Assembly (NCBI RefSeq): GCF_000003815.2
Contig: NC_049983.1
Span: 16,260,914-16,324,913, forward strand
Reading direction: 5' to 3'
DNA from: Branchiostoma floridae
Taxonomy: Eukaryota; Chordata; Leptocardii; Amphioxiformes; Branchiostomatidae
Length of the DNA: 64,000 bases
Both the position numbers and the translations under genes were made by a program. Under the pieces are notes generated by a model, which saw nothing but the letters and a program-made list of their open reading frames with translations, was not told where the DNA came from and did no database searches. Shown here one piece after another: positions 11,312-24,600 of the stretch; within the stretch, counting starts at the first letter, position 1; the number at the start of each line of letters is the position of its first letter.

Positions 11312-11495
11312 TGTTCGAGAGGTTTTATGTTCGCGGTTTTCGAGGTGAACTATTCAATGTGAACTTAAAACCACCGCGACATTTCTACCGTAGCACTACT
11401 GTGCTTCAAACCGCAAACTTGCTCAAGCCAATGTGAAATTTCCAATTCCAATTTCCCGCGAAATTGAATCTCCGCAAATATTTCCCATTTACAGT
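11312..11495. repeat. TTCGCGG family fragment
   Basis: Contains TTATGTTCGCGGTTTTCGAG, AAACCACCGCGACATTTC and a terminal CCCATTTACAGTA-like tail, as in the copies at 2-3.4 kb. Confidence 0.55.
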
Positions 11496-11899
11496 ATCAG
11501 TCACACCGAAAATCCAAACATACACTGTTACGCACTTATGATTTGGGTCTCCGAAAGTTTGTTTTGTAGCTGGTTCTGGAGGTGGGGTGAAAGTCCCTTC
11601 CATGGTTGACTTCTCCTTTCCTGGCATTAGAAAACCTTAGTCAACGTTGAAAATCGCATCCCCCACCATAAAATAAAAGGCGATCGAAGTCTGCGAAGGA
11701 GTCTACTTCCGGGGGGCGTTACCGTAATGGCAGCAGGACACGCGCTCTTGCTGCAGTGCGATTGTGATGTGAGTACCGTTGAAGAAAAGGAAATTAGACA
11801 GAGAGATCTAAGATACATGTTCAGATAAGTATACGGTATTTTGTTGATGTATGCGGTGTCTCTTCTTTTGTAATAGAGTTGTTTTACTATTCGGGATCG

Positions 11900-12235
11900 G
11901 GTCACATTTCCAAACAGGGGCCCGGCTAGGCTCTGCATGGAAAGGAAAAATAGAAATGTATTCTTAAAAATGTACACAAATAATGCCCACGACACTTCTC
12001 TTTTCGTCTTACATAGTTTGGTATCTTTCATATCATTCTTTTCGTTCCCAAAAGCTGTCCGGTCTTTGCTCAGACCACTTCTACCCTCACTGTCGGATCC
12101 AGAAATTTGCTAAGGGGGGCCGCTGCCTCGCAGCGCAAGCTGCGCGGGGGGAGAGCACGAGAGGAGGGTACCCCCTCTCGTTGGGGGGTATGGGGGGCCT
12201 CCCCCAGAAAATTTTTAAGAAATAGAGGCTCTCTG
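11900..12235. repeat. CACATTTCC-TIR end plus GC-rich unknown repeat
   Basis: GGTCACATTTCCAAACAGGG at 11902 is a single end of the MITE family, and TCGTTCCCAAAAGCTGTCCGG near 12042 resembles 26021-26040 from the other end. From 12096 a GC-rich block (GGATCCAGAAATTTGC, then GGGGGG runs) precedes the LINE fragment. Confidence 0.4.
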
Positions 12236-12255
12236 GTGCATTTTAGAACCATTCT

Positions 12256-12944
12256 TCCAAAGTTCAAACCGATCTGGACAATCTTGTTAGCTGGACTGAC
12301 AAGAACTACATGCAGCTTAACCCAACTAAATGCATGGTGATGTACATAAAATATGCTTCCTGTGAAGACCGCCTGAAACTCCCAAACTGTTTGTTGGCAC
12401 ATCTGAACTTGAAGTTGTACACATGGCCAAGGTCCTGGGTGTAATACTACAAGCACACTTGAAGTGGACTGCACATGTAGTAATGATTGTGGGCAAAGCT
12501 AACCGCCGCCTTTACATGATTAGGTGTTTGAAGAAACACGGTCTGAGCACTATAGTACTTGTGTACATAGGGTTTGTCCGCCCCACCCTGGAATACGCCT
12601 GCCAGGTTTGGCACCCTGGTCTTACAGTAGAACAGTCACGTATGATAGAGCGTATCCAGGTTAGAGCCTGTAAGATTATCCTTGGTCGCTCCTACAGTTC
12701 CTACAGTTCGGCACTGCAGGTGTGTGATCTGGAACATTTGCATGTAAGACGTAAGGCTCACTGCCTCAAGTTTGCCAGATCCCTTGTCCATTCTGAGGTT
12801 TTCGACTGGCTACCACCACGCCGCTCTGAGGCACATGGTAGAGGCCTCAGAAACGCTGACAACTTCACTCAGTTTAAGTGTAGAACGGCTCGTTTTAGGA
12901 ACACTACGCTCCCATACTGTGTCGACCTTTTAAATTCATGTTAG
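12256..12944 (+). pseudogene. Non-LTR retrotransposon reverse transcriptase, C-terminal fragment
   Basis: Two overlapping frames read as the RT thumb and C-terminal region of a LINE. The upstream frame has SWTDKNYMQLNPTKCMVM (the family's W..xxxxLNxxKC block). After a frameshift near 12395, MAKVLGVILQAHLKWTAHV (KxLGVxxxxxLxW block) continues with YIGFVRPTLEYACQVWHPGL and EQSRMIERIQVRACKIILG, all typical of CR1/Jockey-type ORF2 C-termini. It stops at 12944 and is followed by an AT microsatellite. The catalytic RT core (YxDD) is absent, so this is a dead, 5'-truncated copy. Confidence 0.9.
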
Positions 12945-13009
12945 ACTTCAGATGTCACTTTTTAATTTTCCTTAATAGTGATGTTTTAGATTGAAATGAG
13001 ATTTTATTA

Positions 13010-13010
<1 letters not shown>

Positions 13011-13042
<32 letters not shown>
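13011..13042. repeat. (AT)n microsatellite
   Basis: About 16 AT dinucleotides directly 3' of the LINE fragment. Confidence 0.95.
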
Positions 13043-13044
<2 letters not shown>

Positions 13045-13319
13045 ACTATGTGTGTGTAGATCCACACTTTTAAATTGTACAGCTGAGTGCGAATTGCGAT
13101 TATAATAATTTGATTACTGCACATATGCAGGGATTTCCATTATACTCTCTTGTGTACTTAGTGCGAGGCAATTTAGTCTCCGGACTACCAGCTTGTACTT
13201 GATTTTGTGTGCGTTCAATAAATAAACCAGTTCTCTCTTCTCTCTCTCTGAGCAAATTTGAGAAACAAATTAACACTGATTTTTGCATTGTCTGTGTCTA
13301 GTTCACGTTAGGGACATTT

Positions 13320-13460
13320 TTTAGCAACTATCACTGAGGACAAACCTAACGAAGGCTAGTTCGTCCTTCTTAATATTCATAAATGACGCTACGTTACAGA
13401 AATAATATCGCAAAATTATTTGTACCTGGCTGCTGATGTGACTAGCTCCTCGAAGCGGCT
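13320..13460. repeat. Dispersed repeat, related to 33535-33690
   Basis: Shares in order AACGAAGGCTAGTTCGTCCT / AACAAAAGCTTGTTCATCCT, a TAATATTCATAA block, ATATCGCAAAATTATTTG-like, and GGCTGCTGATGTGACTAGCT with 33535-33690. Class unknown. Confidence 0.5.
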
Positions 13461-14770
13461 CGCGCTCCTATAAAATCGCATCGAAATCTCGTAGGGTCTG
13501 AGCGGCTTGCAGGAGACTATTTTGAAAGATCTTGAAAGTGTCTTACGCATTTGAAATTATACATATTACGGACTCTTTTTGCTTCTGTGGTGGCAATTGT
13601 TGACGGTTAATCGGGGAAAATGACAACAAAAACGTCAATCAAACGACGATCAATCATTGCGGCGACTGATCAGAACTGTAGTGGGGAGGGGGGTGTCGGC
13701 GCACGACGCCGATTTTCCCAAGGCGGGGTCGACCGGTCGAGTCTCTCTAACCGATAACGGACGATAGAAATCATCAGTTTATTAAAAATAATTAACTTTC
13801 GCTGATTTTTTGGAGATCTTACAAAATTTCTACGCTCTTTCTATATTTTTAAGCGCCGATTTTGGCTTACAGCGGCCCACGAATTTCATGGGGAGAAATT
13901 GATGCCACCGCGCTCCGTCCCCGGGCCTCTACCATAAGTTTTCGTGACTCGGAGGACCCACTAGTAATTGCAAACCGCAAGTTTCTCTAAATAATTACGA
14001 GAAAACCTCCTTTCAAATAAGCGAATTGGTTTTATAACGTTGTCAATATTCTTGGCGTCCCCCAGAAGACCTCTAGTAGCCTGGGTTTATCTTACCAATT
14101 TTTATTTTTTGCCAGCTGAAGGGGGAGGCGCGCGCCTGGCGCGCACCCCCCTGGATCCGCGCGTGACCCTATCGAGAGGAGAGTTTCATTTAGCACAATC
14201 CAGTTCGTGTTACGAGAAAAACCTGGGTATAGTAGTATACACGGCACCTGATAAGGCCTGCGTCTTTCCAAACTTTGGAAATTCTCTCCTCGCGCAAGGG
14301 TGGAAGTGCGCACAACCACAGTTTTACGTGAAGAGCAAAGCTAAAGTAGTTAAGAATTTGATTTTTTGCTAGTTACTTAAATTCTCCACCAACCTCTGAA
14401 GAGAGCAAACATACAAACCGTAGGAGGATAGAGCATTCTGTTTATTGGAAGAAAACGTTGTATGGCGAAAACAATGCGGTACATGAATACTATATATAAA
14501 CACATGTTCTAATTCAGGACATTCAGTTCGTTAAAACCTGCCCATTTTCTAGCAACTAGTGATGGTGCACCCGGGAGTTTGATAGCGTGAAAACGGGAAC
14601 ACAAGGTGATACCACAAACTTGCTGAAAAGCTGCAAACTTCCAATATGGCGGTGCCCGTGTCAGTGTCATGATTATGACATAATCATTTTTTCCGTCTGA
14701 TCGTTCCTGGCTAATGCGGCATGACGGCTTATCCTCTGAAGGGCTCTAATCGTCTTTTACATCATTTTGG
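13461..14770. other. No gene recognised
   Basis: An open frame of 110 codons at 14040-14372 has no recognisable domain and includes a GC-rich palindromic stretch (GAGGCGCGCGCCTGGCGCGC). No exon supported. Confidence 0.45.
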
Positions 14771-14775
14771 CGTTA

Positions 14776-14852
14776 TGTTGGGCGTCCCGAGAGGTTCCGA
14801 CGTCCCGAGTTCGATACCCGCCATGCCCCTGACGTTGTGACCTTGGATGTGT
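14776..14852 (+). repeat. tRNA-SINE fragment (box B region)
   Basis: GAGTTCGATACCCGCCATGC followed by CTGACGTTGTGACCTTGG matches the box B and following region of the 30322-30624 SINE. The TG microsatellite starts right after it. Confidence 0.55.
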
Positions 14853-14872
14853 GTGCGTGTGTGAGTGAGTGC

Positions 14873-14932
<60 letters not shown>
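14853..14932. repeat. (TG)n microsatellite
   Basis: An uninterrupted run of about 28 TG dinucleotides at 14876-14931, preceded by interrupted TG. The ORFs reading TH repeats here are artefacts. Confidence 0.95.
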
Positions 14933-14936
<4 letters not shown>

Positions 14937-15124
14937 CCACCATAGGTTTGCAAAATTAGAGAAAGCCAAATTGGCTGAGATTCAAACTCCGCTATTGTGG
15001 AGAAAATTACAGTTAATTGTTAGGGTCGCCCTACCCTGACCTGTGCCATTTGGGCGTCGACTCGTTATCATGTCTATATCTCAGCCGCTGAGTCGTTGAA
15101 GCAGAACGGCTACAAGACTTTCAC

Positions 15125-15470
15125 ACTGTGTAACACAGTCACACATACACACATACTCACATGAAAAAAAAACACACACACGCACACACACACGTGTATA
15201 CACACACTGTGACACAGTCGCACAAACACACACACACGCACGCACACAGACATGGACACATGTATACACAAACACACACATATATACACACAGACACACA
15301 CACGTTTACACACACTGTGACACAGTCACACAAACACACACGTACACACAGACACACACATTCATGCAAACACGCACACTGTGTGACACGGTAACACAAA
15401 CACACATTCGAACTATACTCACGCACACTTATATTCGCGCGCGCGCAAGTACTCACAAACGACTCACACA
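15125..15470. repeat. CA-rich imperfect minisatellite
   Basis: ACACACA runs interspersed with ACACTGTGACACAGTCACAC, a unit about 90-100 bp long seen at least three times (15186-15215, 15309-15330, 15378-15400). It is the complementary sense of the TG tract 200 bp upstream. Confidence 0.85.
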
Positions 15471-15688
15471 CCAGTGACAGCACACTCAATACGCCTTTTC
15501 TAGATTATGTCAATGATGAACACAAATGCTTCATCGACACAAATAAAAGTGCACTGAATTTCGTATGGTCGACTATAAACTGCAGAATAGAAATGCTCAC
15601 ATATGAATTTACAAACATAGTAAACTCGTTGTACATTTCTGAGTTCAACTGAATGACATGTAAGCTTTCTTTTTCAGGCGAGTGTACC

Positions 15689-18600
15689 ATGGCAAGCATC
15701 ACGATCTACAGCGAGGAGCGCCTGCGTGGCACCAAGAAGACGTACTCTGGAAATGGTGAGTCAGCATTCTCAGTGATTTGAGTCTATTAAGATCCACGAC
15801 TGAACATTTTAATATGTATCTATGTAATCTGTGTTTGAAAAAGAATGGTTGGTAAAGAATTTTGGGTTGGTTAAGGGCCGTCATCAGTGGATTTATATTC
15901 CACTTTTTTTTACACTTGCCATGCCGAGCTACTGAGTACTGGTACGTTGACATGACCCGTGTCACAACGTTCATGGATGAGATTATGACACCCTTAATTT
16001 GGTTAATTTTGTACATTGTATCGGATACAGTTTCCATACAAACTGTCAGTGCAGAGCAAAGAACAGTTTCCATTTAAGGTAGCAGAACACAGTTTCCGGC
16101 NNNNNNNNNNNNNNNNNNNNNNNNNNNNNNNNNNNNNNNNNNNNNNNNNNNNNNNNNNNNNNNNNNNNNNNNNNNNNNNNNNNNNNNNNNNNNNNNNNNN
16201 TTTGGGGGGGGGGGTTTTTTTTTTTATTGGGGTGGTTCTGTGGGGGGGGGGGGGGGGGCAAAAGTGGCGAAAATTAAGGAGGGGCGAAAATATTCTGAAC
16301 TTCTGATACTATTACACAGGCAATTTTCTTATTATGACATTATCTTTGACTTTGGTTATAGTCCGAATTGTCAGTCGATCGATCCTTCAATCGATTGCAA
16401 CACGTGCAAACAAGATCTAAAACAGTACATGTACAAAACTTCAAGACTTGCATCAAGAACTTCCCATAACAATAATAGAGAGATTTAAAGCATTAAAAAT
16501 TAAGGACTTAAATTGCTACTGCAACTGACGGCTTCAATCTATATATGGTTTCATTCGGTCAATATTGACCATGGCAAAATCCTAATTGCTATCAGCCCTA
16601 CAGTGTCGACTGTGGCTAAACAGCCCTATACGAGCATTGCATTCTCTGCCACATAGGGCACATCTGCAAGCTGACTCAGGTCTGTTGTAGAGTTCTTTTC
16701 GCAGGATCCGCTTTTCTTCAGCCATACGCATCAGTCTTGTTTCTCCTGATTTCTCATAAAGAAGATAACCATAACAATAATGTAGAATTCCAAAGAATTA
16801 AAGATTAAGGACTATGTGACATTATCTGACCGGTTCGGTCCATAAGAAGACGGATTATAGGATGCACAATATACAAGGTAATTACGTCCATAATCTTCTG
16901 TCTTTCCTCAATATAAACGAGGGACATGATAATAAAAAGTGTAGATTATCTTCAACAGTATGTTTGTACATAGTATTATTAGTACAGAGAAAAATATGGT
17001 TAATGTAGTTCTGAGCCTTCGTAGTTTTCAGGTCACGCTTCCGCATACCAAATGCATGCCCGATGGTACACCCTTGGGAAGGAGGCCCAAAGATCACGCC
17101 CCCCCCCCCCCCCCAAAAAAAACCCCTGAAACACCTGCTTTTCCCCTCCAGCTAAAATCGAACAGTCACGAGCCACCTCAAGTCCTGGTAAATAGCTAGA
17201 AGTGGCTTACGATGCACGTGAGGACAAAGCCGAAAACAAATGTCTACATGAACAACAGCGGGTGGAGCCAACAGGATCTACGTTTGATGATTTGATACCA
17301 CCTTCAGCCAGACAGAACCTGGCTGACACATATGTTACATGTACTATGCAGTCTATACTATCCAGGTATGCACAATTGTGTACATAAGCCTAACCATGTC
17401 TTACTCCACAGATAGGGTAATTACAGACGGAAGCATGCGCTATACTACATCATATTTCATACATCATACTACTACATACAAGAGTAGCTCTCAGAGCATT
17501 GGCAGCGTCTTGGGCAGTTCAAACTTGGCGCTCTACCAATTACTCATAGCTCTTCTCCCCAGTCATTGGTCAATGCTACATTCAAATGAACTTCCATATA
17601 TGGTGTAGTCACGTGTCCTATTCCTAAAATAGCCTAGTTACCTAGTAACATAAACATATGGTACAAATTCTCTACACGACTTTTATCTTATCTGTCTCAG
17701 TCTGTCCGGCAAAGTAAAAAGAATAGACTGGACATATTTTTTGAACGTGTTCGCCTTTTTCTTAGGCATTTTGGCATCAACAAAACTGGTACCTGTGAAC
17801 TTGCTAATAAGGCTACCTAAGAATGATCATGAATGTCTTATGTTACGGTCACATTTCCCAACCGGAAGTTACCGGAATAAAAAAAAAATAAAGCTACATT
17901 TATGAAGGATAGACATCCAAATTAAAAAGTAAAGCTGTTTATGGTCGTTTATCAGTTCACAAATTATGGCCACTACCAAGGAGGTTAAAGAATCATTTCT
18001 TTAACCTCCTTGCCACTACTTATTTTCTTTGCATTTTGTGTGTTTTAGGCCCTCTACATACTTTTTATTTGTTCACGAGAGTTGCCCAATCGGACCCCGG
18101 GTTGGAACTGTTACCGTAAAACTACCCCCAGCTTGAGGAGCGAAAGTTGCCTGCTCGGTTCCCGTTTGGAAATGTAACCGTAACATCACCCTTATTTTTG
18201 AGGAGCTGTTGAAGATCTTGTTTGAGAGATTTATTAATTCTTTTGGCAAATCTTTTATCCAATATTATGTTGACCCTTTCACCTCACTTAGTATTAGGCC
18301 ACAGTAAGTAGCTATTGTGGATGACATCAGCGCGAATACAATGTTTTGAATGGAATGAACAAGGAAGCTCCTTGGAATGAATGAGAGCCGATCTAAGTGA
18401 CAAAAATTTTACTCATTGCGGCGCCCCTTTGTAATCAGTCCATCTGCATAATTCATCTCAGTTCGGGTAACGATGTTAGCCAGACCATGGCCACATGGGG
18501 TCGGCGTCTTTGTCTTGGTGATGTCGGAATTTCTTAGTAATCGGTGACATCCCTAATTGATCTGAGCCGAAATGCCGCCGTGCTAATCAATGCCAAAAAC

Positions 18601-21600
18601 ATCCCTTTGTTTATTACCGACAGAACTCTGTATGTGGCCCGGCCGCTGGCACGGCAAGGTGCCACGGTACCGCTAAAGCGGTCATTGCAGCAGCGCATCT
18701 CGTGGCGTATGCATCGCAGACTTTTCGCTCTAAAATTTCTCGAGTTTTCGCTTAAGTCTTTCCTCTAACCTTGTCGGACGATTTGAACACGCTTGTCCCT
18801 AGTTTCATCTTGCTGGCCAAGCCACCACGTATACGCCCCGTCGGCGGAAACCGCTTCCCGTTCAGCGGAGCCAGCGCGCCAAGACCCCGTAAACGTCGGC
18901 CCGTCCCTGGAGCCAGTCAGCTAGGTCTCCGTCGGTTCATTCCTCGGTACCGGTCAATCACGTCCCCGTTCCGGTGTCTCCCTACAGAGCCCTTGCGAGG
19001 CCCTTAACATAGGACACAACTTTCGCGGTCTCAAGCCGGATTTCCTCCGAACTTGTTCGTACGTACCCGGCGGCATTGCTTGGACAGTGCTTTGACAACT
19101 TACTCCCAGACTGTTGACTTCCTGACCCTTCTTGACCCGTCTTCAGCTTAGAGAGGCGAACATCCGGTCAACACCGATCAACTAGCCGAACCTTTCTTCA
19201 GTGACCGAACTCAACTCCACGGTGAGCTGCCATATTGTTGTATCTTGTTACAAACTTGTCCTTCTGATACTTCAACTACGAACATTGCCGTTACCAGACA
19301 CTCTTTTGTATCCCGACAGAAGTCATTTGTTCGGCGTCGTACTATGACAGCCTCCGACGAGCAATTTGTCCTAATTTTTGGGTATCTATTACGTAGACAT
19401 TCAGTTTCATGGCGTGCCGGGTTGCACCATCCCAAAATATTACGCTAGTGTGCTTCCTATTCTGCAGCAAACCAGTCCTCACATTGTGTACGTAGAGCTA
19501 GGGCACAACGATATATGTAGACGCCAATGGGCTCCAGAAACCATAGCTCGTGATTTAGTAGCTTTGGCACGCAAAATCTCTGAAATCCATTCAGTTCGAC
19601 AGGCGATTCTAGTTGAACCAATCTGGCGATTGAAATCCCCCTGTAACATGCCGGACTTCCACTCACGCATCCATGATTTCCGTACCGAGTTTCGCCCCCT
19701 CGTCGACGCTACCCCATCCGTTCACAGATGGTACCACGCAAAGCTGTGGCAGAAAAACCCTAACTATTTCGTTTCTGAACGGTATTTTTCTGAGCCATTC
19801 TCTTCAAATTGTTCTTAATTGAAGGCTTGTTTTGTTAACTTTTTTTCAATTGCTTCAATCGCCAGTTGGCTTCACATTTGGTGTATTTTTAGCCCCGGAC
19901 AGAAATGTTCCAGTCAACATGACGACGACCTTGGACTGTTTCAAAAGAAACATGGACTGGTTCGACTGACATGGACTTGCAAAATGGAGACAAATGGCCG
20001 CATGCTGAGGATTCGAGTAACTAATCGCCTATGAGATTATGTATGAATTTCTCCTCAGGTGAGTATGCCCGTTGTGCTGCTCTGGTTTAAGTCGACTTAG
20101 TTATGTTTAGTTAAGTTAAGTGAAAGGTTATGTTGAACGGGAAGACAACGACCTTAGTGATCTGACAGGAAATTTGTGGATTCTTGTGTCTGGCTCCCAG
20201 TCATTTGCTCTGCATACGTCCCCAGACTTGCGTCCTTGTCTAAAACTTCTGTGATGCCCACTCAACAGTCCTGTCATTTATGTTGTTATGGTTTATAACA
20301 TTGCGTGCGCGTGTGTGTGTGTGTGTGTTCTCCCTCGATCCATTTACAGGCCGACCATACTTAACAAGAGCAATGATGACGATGTTCACTTGGACTCCAC
20401 AACACCGCCACGCCACACACTGTGACTCTTTTTCTTTATTTGTGATATCTCAACATCAGCTCCTACAACATATCTTTAATAGCTGTGACGAGCACCCAAA
20501 TAAACGTGCAACGACGATGACAAAGTTATGGGTGACTTTTGAATAAACCATTAGTGTCAGTATCAGTATATTCGTATAGTATATAAAACGGGCGATGTCA
20601 TTTTTGTGTTCTCTCTCGATCCCAACAGACTAACCATACAGGACAAGAGCGACAACGACGAGATGTTCCTGACACCCACACCTGTGTCCATCAGGACGAA
20701 ACAGTTCCATCACAAAGTCAGTCGGGTCCTTCCACTGCAAGTCACTGAGACGAGCTGTATCGCTGGAGGAGCCGGAATAGACGTCTGTGCACCTTATAAA
20801 GTCGGGAAGGAGCTACACATCACCCAGAACCGCACCGTCCACAGAAGGAAGACAACGAGAGGGCCTAAGAAATGCCAGAACAGTAGCAGATCTGGAGCAG
20901 CAAATCGATTGCACTGCCACAACCACAGAAAACCTAAAACTAGTTAGACAATTCACGGGCTGGTTTTGGCTGATTTATACCATGAATATGTATATATAAT
21001 GTGTATATATTATAATAGTGGATTTTATATGTACAACAAAGAACCGTACATAATTTTCCCACAGCGACGACGGACCTAATCAAACCGGAGGTGTATGTAC
21101 TAATGAAGAAAACCAACATAAGAATATGCAGAAGTGGCCATCGATCGCTGGGAGGAGCTAGAAGATACATTTGTGCGGCTTGAAAATTCTGAACAGAGGG
21201 GAGCCACACAACATCCAGAACAGCGCCATCTACAGAAGGAGGGCAACATGAGGGAAGTAGAGGCCAGTAGCAGAGCCAAGACGTACAGCCGATAGATTGC
21301 GATCATACTTGTACATGTATAGATAACCTGACATGACACCAGTTATAGAATTCACGGATTGACTGATTGATTGACTGTTTATATCACGAATATGTATTTT
21401 AGTGTATACATTGTAGTAGTTGATTTTATATGTATATGAATGGACCGTAGATGTATGGGCCACGTTTTGTGGTGTNNNNNNNNNNNNNNNNNNNNNNNNN
21501 NNNNNNNNNNNNNNNNNNNNNNNNNNNNNNNNNNNNNNNNNNNNNNNNNNNNNNNNNNNNNNNNNNNNNNNNNNNCTGTTTGATACGCCAAAATGTGCCC

Positions 21601-24600
21601 ACCAGATATAATGTATTTGTATGACAGAGAGTCAGAGAGTATAGTTCAGAAGAGAAAGAGAGATCCGCAGCTAAGAACGAAGTTAGCGAGGCCAGCATTA
21701 CTAGTATATAGTAACGTCAAACCATCTTAACAGTCTCCCGTGCCCAGTGTACGGAAAACCTTGTCTCTGCGTCCTTCCTTTATTCTAGCTATGCTAGTCT
21801 TCAAAGCAGAATCTAAACAACTTGAAACCCATTGGTTTCATGGCTTGTTTGAAACATGTGACTTATTAACTTTTCAAAATCAGGCTTTACGTAACCTGTA
21901 TCTATATAGCCGGTATAACCTGGTATAACAGTCCTTCGGCGTAACACACCAGCTTCAATTCAAAACGACAACCACCTGAAAGCGCAACATTTCATATTTC
22001 ATAAAGAGATATCGACAAAAATCTGTGACACATTGGTCTTCTATATTTTTTTGACCTCGTGAAGCATATTATCCCACCTTATAAAAGCAAAGCTCAGAAG
22101 ATATTGGCAAAAGTTGTGCTATATTGGTCTTGTCTTCTTTAAAACATCTTATTTTTCTACCACTCAAAATCAGGCTCTCTATGACTCCGAACGATAACCA
22201 ATTGACAGCATTTCATTCTATATTGTAAAAAGCACAGGCTTATAAAAGACATAACGGCAAAAAGCTGGGACATATTGGTTGCCATTGCAAATTCATAAAG
22301 CATGCGAAACATCGTAATAATCTATGTGTACGGCTTATGATATGCAAGGAGCGCAGTCACTTCCGGCTATGTGAAAAGACCGTTCCCTTAAATCATTGAT
22401 CCTGAAAACAAAGAATGCATCAACAAAGGAAGAATAACAGCTAGAATAGTCTTCAATGACCACTGTATGGACGACACCCCTGTGGTTTAGCCAAAAATCA
22501 ATTCCCAAGGGAATGCATTCGTGGAATTTTCAAAATTCTTTCAAAGCCATCGTAATACTGTAGAAAATGCCTCCGCCCCTGAGGCGTCGCCAAAAACAAC
22601 AAAATCCTGTTGGCGCATCGCCCTTTCACGCCCACTTTGAAACGCCGCTCTGCGGAGGTCACATAACTGCAGCCAGCTCACGCTAGAAGGGCAGTTGCGT
22701 AATGGGGCGCATTTATATACACGAAATAGAAAACAATCCAAATCATACAGTCTCAGAGTCGACACCTTTCGTGACCACGCAGCACAGGTTATATCTGGCT
22801 GCCCCGTCAAATAAGGCTTTTTACCTCAGTCTCCTTCAAGAAGTTGATCCGTACTACCGCTTCATAGACCCCGGGGTTCGCGGATAAATACTGTTCTGCT
22901 ACCTTAATAGCATTTCACAGAGACAGACCGTCATTGTTCTCCGTTGTCTGTTGTCCCTCCCTCTCCCTTAAACATTACCCCTCTTCAGGATGGCTTCCTC
23001 GGGACCCCTCATGGGTAGTGGACTCGGCCGGTCCAGCATGGGTGGACTCCAACGGAGTGACGTACGATGCCGGGAAGGCCCTGGAAGGGAACCCTGACAC
23101 GTACTGGGACCCATGACCGGCCATGGCTACAACGACTGGTTCATCGTGCTTGATCTCAAAGAGTCCTACACTCTGAACCGCATCGGGATAACGAACGTCG
23201 GAGACCACACGCACGACACCAAGGTCTTCAAGCTGCAGAAGTCGGAAGCTGGGCGCCCGTACAACTGGGAGGACGTGGTGTCCGTTGACAACGTACAAAG
23301 TGGGGATCAACGTCAGGTGTTCGGAGGCTTCCAGGGGAAAGCCCGTTACTGGAAATTAGTGATCACGCAGACCTACACGGGCTGGCAGCCGTATGTGAGA
23401 GAATTGGAGCTTTACGCGTCAGGATTTGCTGCCGGTGAGGGAAATTATCCTCCGTTTGTTTGTTACCTCCAGGAAGGAAGATGACCCATGGCAACGGTAC
23501 TGTTTTTGGCTGTGCAATGGCAAACTTTTCCCCAACTTTTTGACCAATCAATGATGAAGTGATTGGTCATCAGCATTTCGTTCAACCTTCCCGACCACTT
23601 AGATTTCATAATGAAGGCAAAACTTTTTTTTATTTGCACGCTAGCATCAGTTTTCAGGTTCCCAGAGGATGTAATCCATATACATGTGTATTTACTGTAA
23701 TCAACATGGCCTTGTATAATGAAAAAATGGCCATTGTTGTCGAAAAATTAATGTATTAACAGTAACGTTGTAACGTTATTCATGTTATTTTCAGTTGAGG
23801 ACGTCCCATCCGGAGTGAACACCTACCACTGTTTCGTGTAGGGTACTCATATCGCTAGTTGTATAATAAAAGTTTATTTTTGTTTAGCAATAAACATATC
23901 AACATTGTAACCATGTAATTTTCAGTTGAGGACGTCCCATCCGGAGAGTTCGCATCAGTTTTGAGGTTCCCAGAGGATCATCCATATGATTACTGAAATC
24001 AACATGGCCTTGTATGATAAAAAATGACATTGTGAGCAATACTTCTATTAATAATGAAATTGTAACGTTATTCATGTAATTTTCAGTTGAGGACGTCCCA
24101 TCCGGAGAGAACACGTGCCACTCCATCAAGGTGAGCAGTGGAGAGTGGCTGGTTTACTCCAACAACAACTTCGAGGGGACTTCCATCCGCCTGCCGGCCG
24201 GCATCTACCCCGACCCCGGCCACATCCGCAATCTGCACTGCGGCTGTGACGCCACTTGGAACGGTGGGTTAAATCACTGATATGATATGATATGTTATGA
24301 TATTATATTATATGATATATGATATGATACAGTCAAACCTGTCTATAGCAGCAACCCAGAGAACTGCACTGTGGCTGTGACGCCACTTGGAACGGTGGGT
24401 TAAATCACTGATATGATATGATATGTTATGATATTATATTATACGATATATGATATGATACAGTCAAACCTGTCTATAGCAGCAACCCAGAGAACTGCAC
24501 TGTGGCTGTGACGCCACTTGGAACGGTGGGTTAAATCACTGATATGATATGATATGTTATGATATTATATTATATTATACGATATATGATATGATACAGT

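Noticed and set aside
14757-15489. ORFs of TH, VC and CVCV repeats
   Set aside because: Dinucleotide repeat artefacts.
16201-16260. G-rich tract as a G-quadruplex element
   Set aside because: Directly next to an assembly gap and made of homopolymers; probably low-quality sequence.
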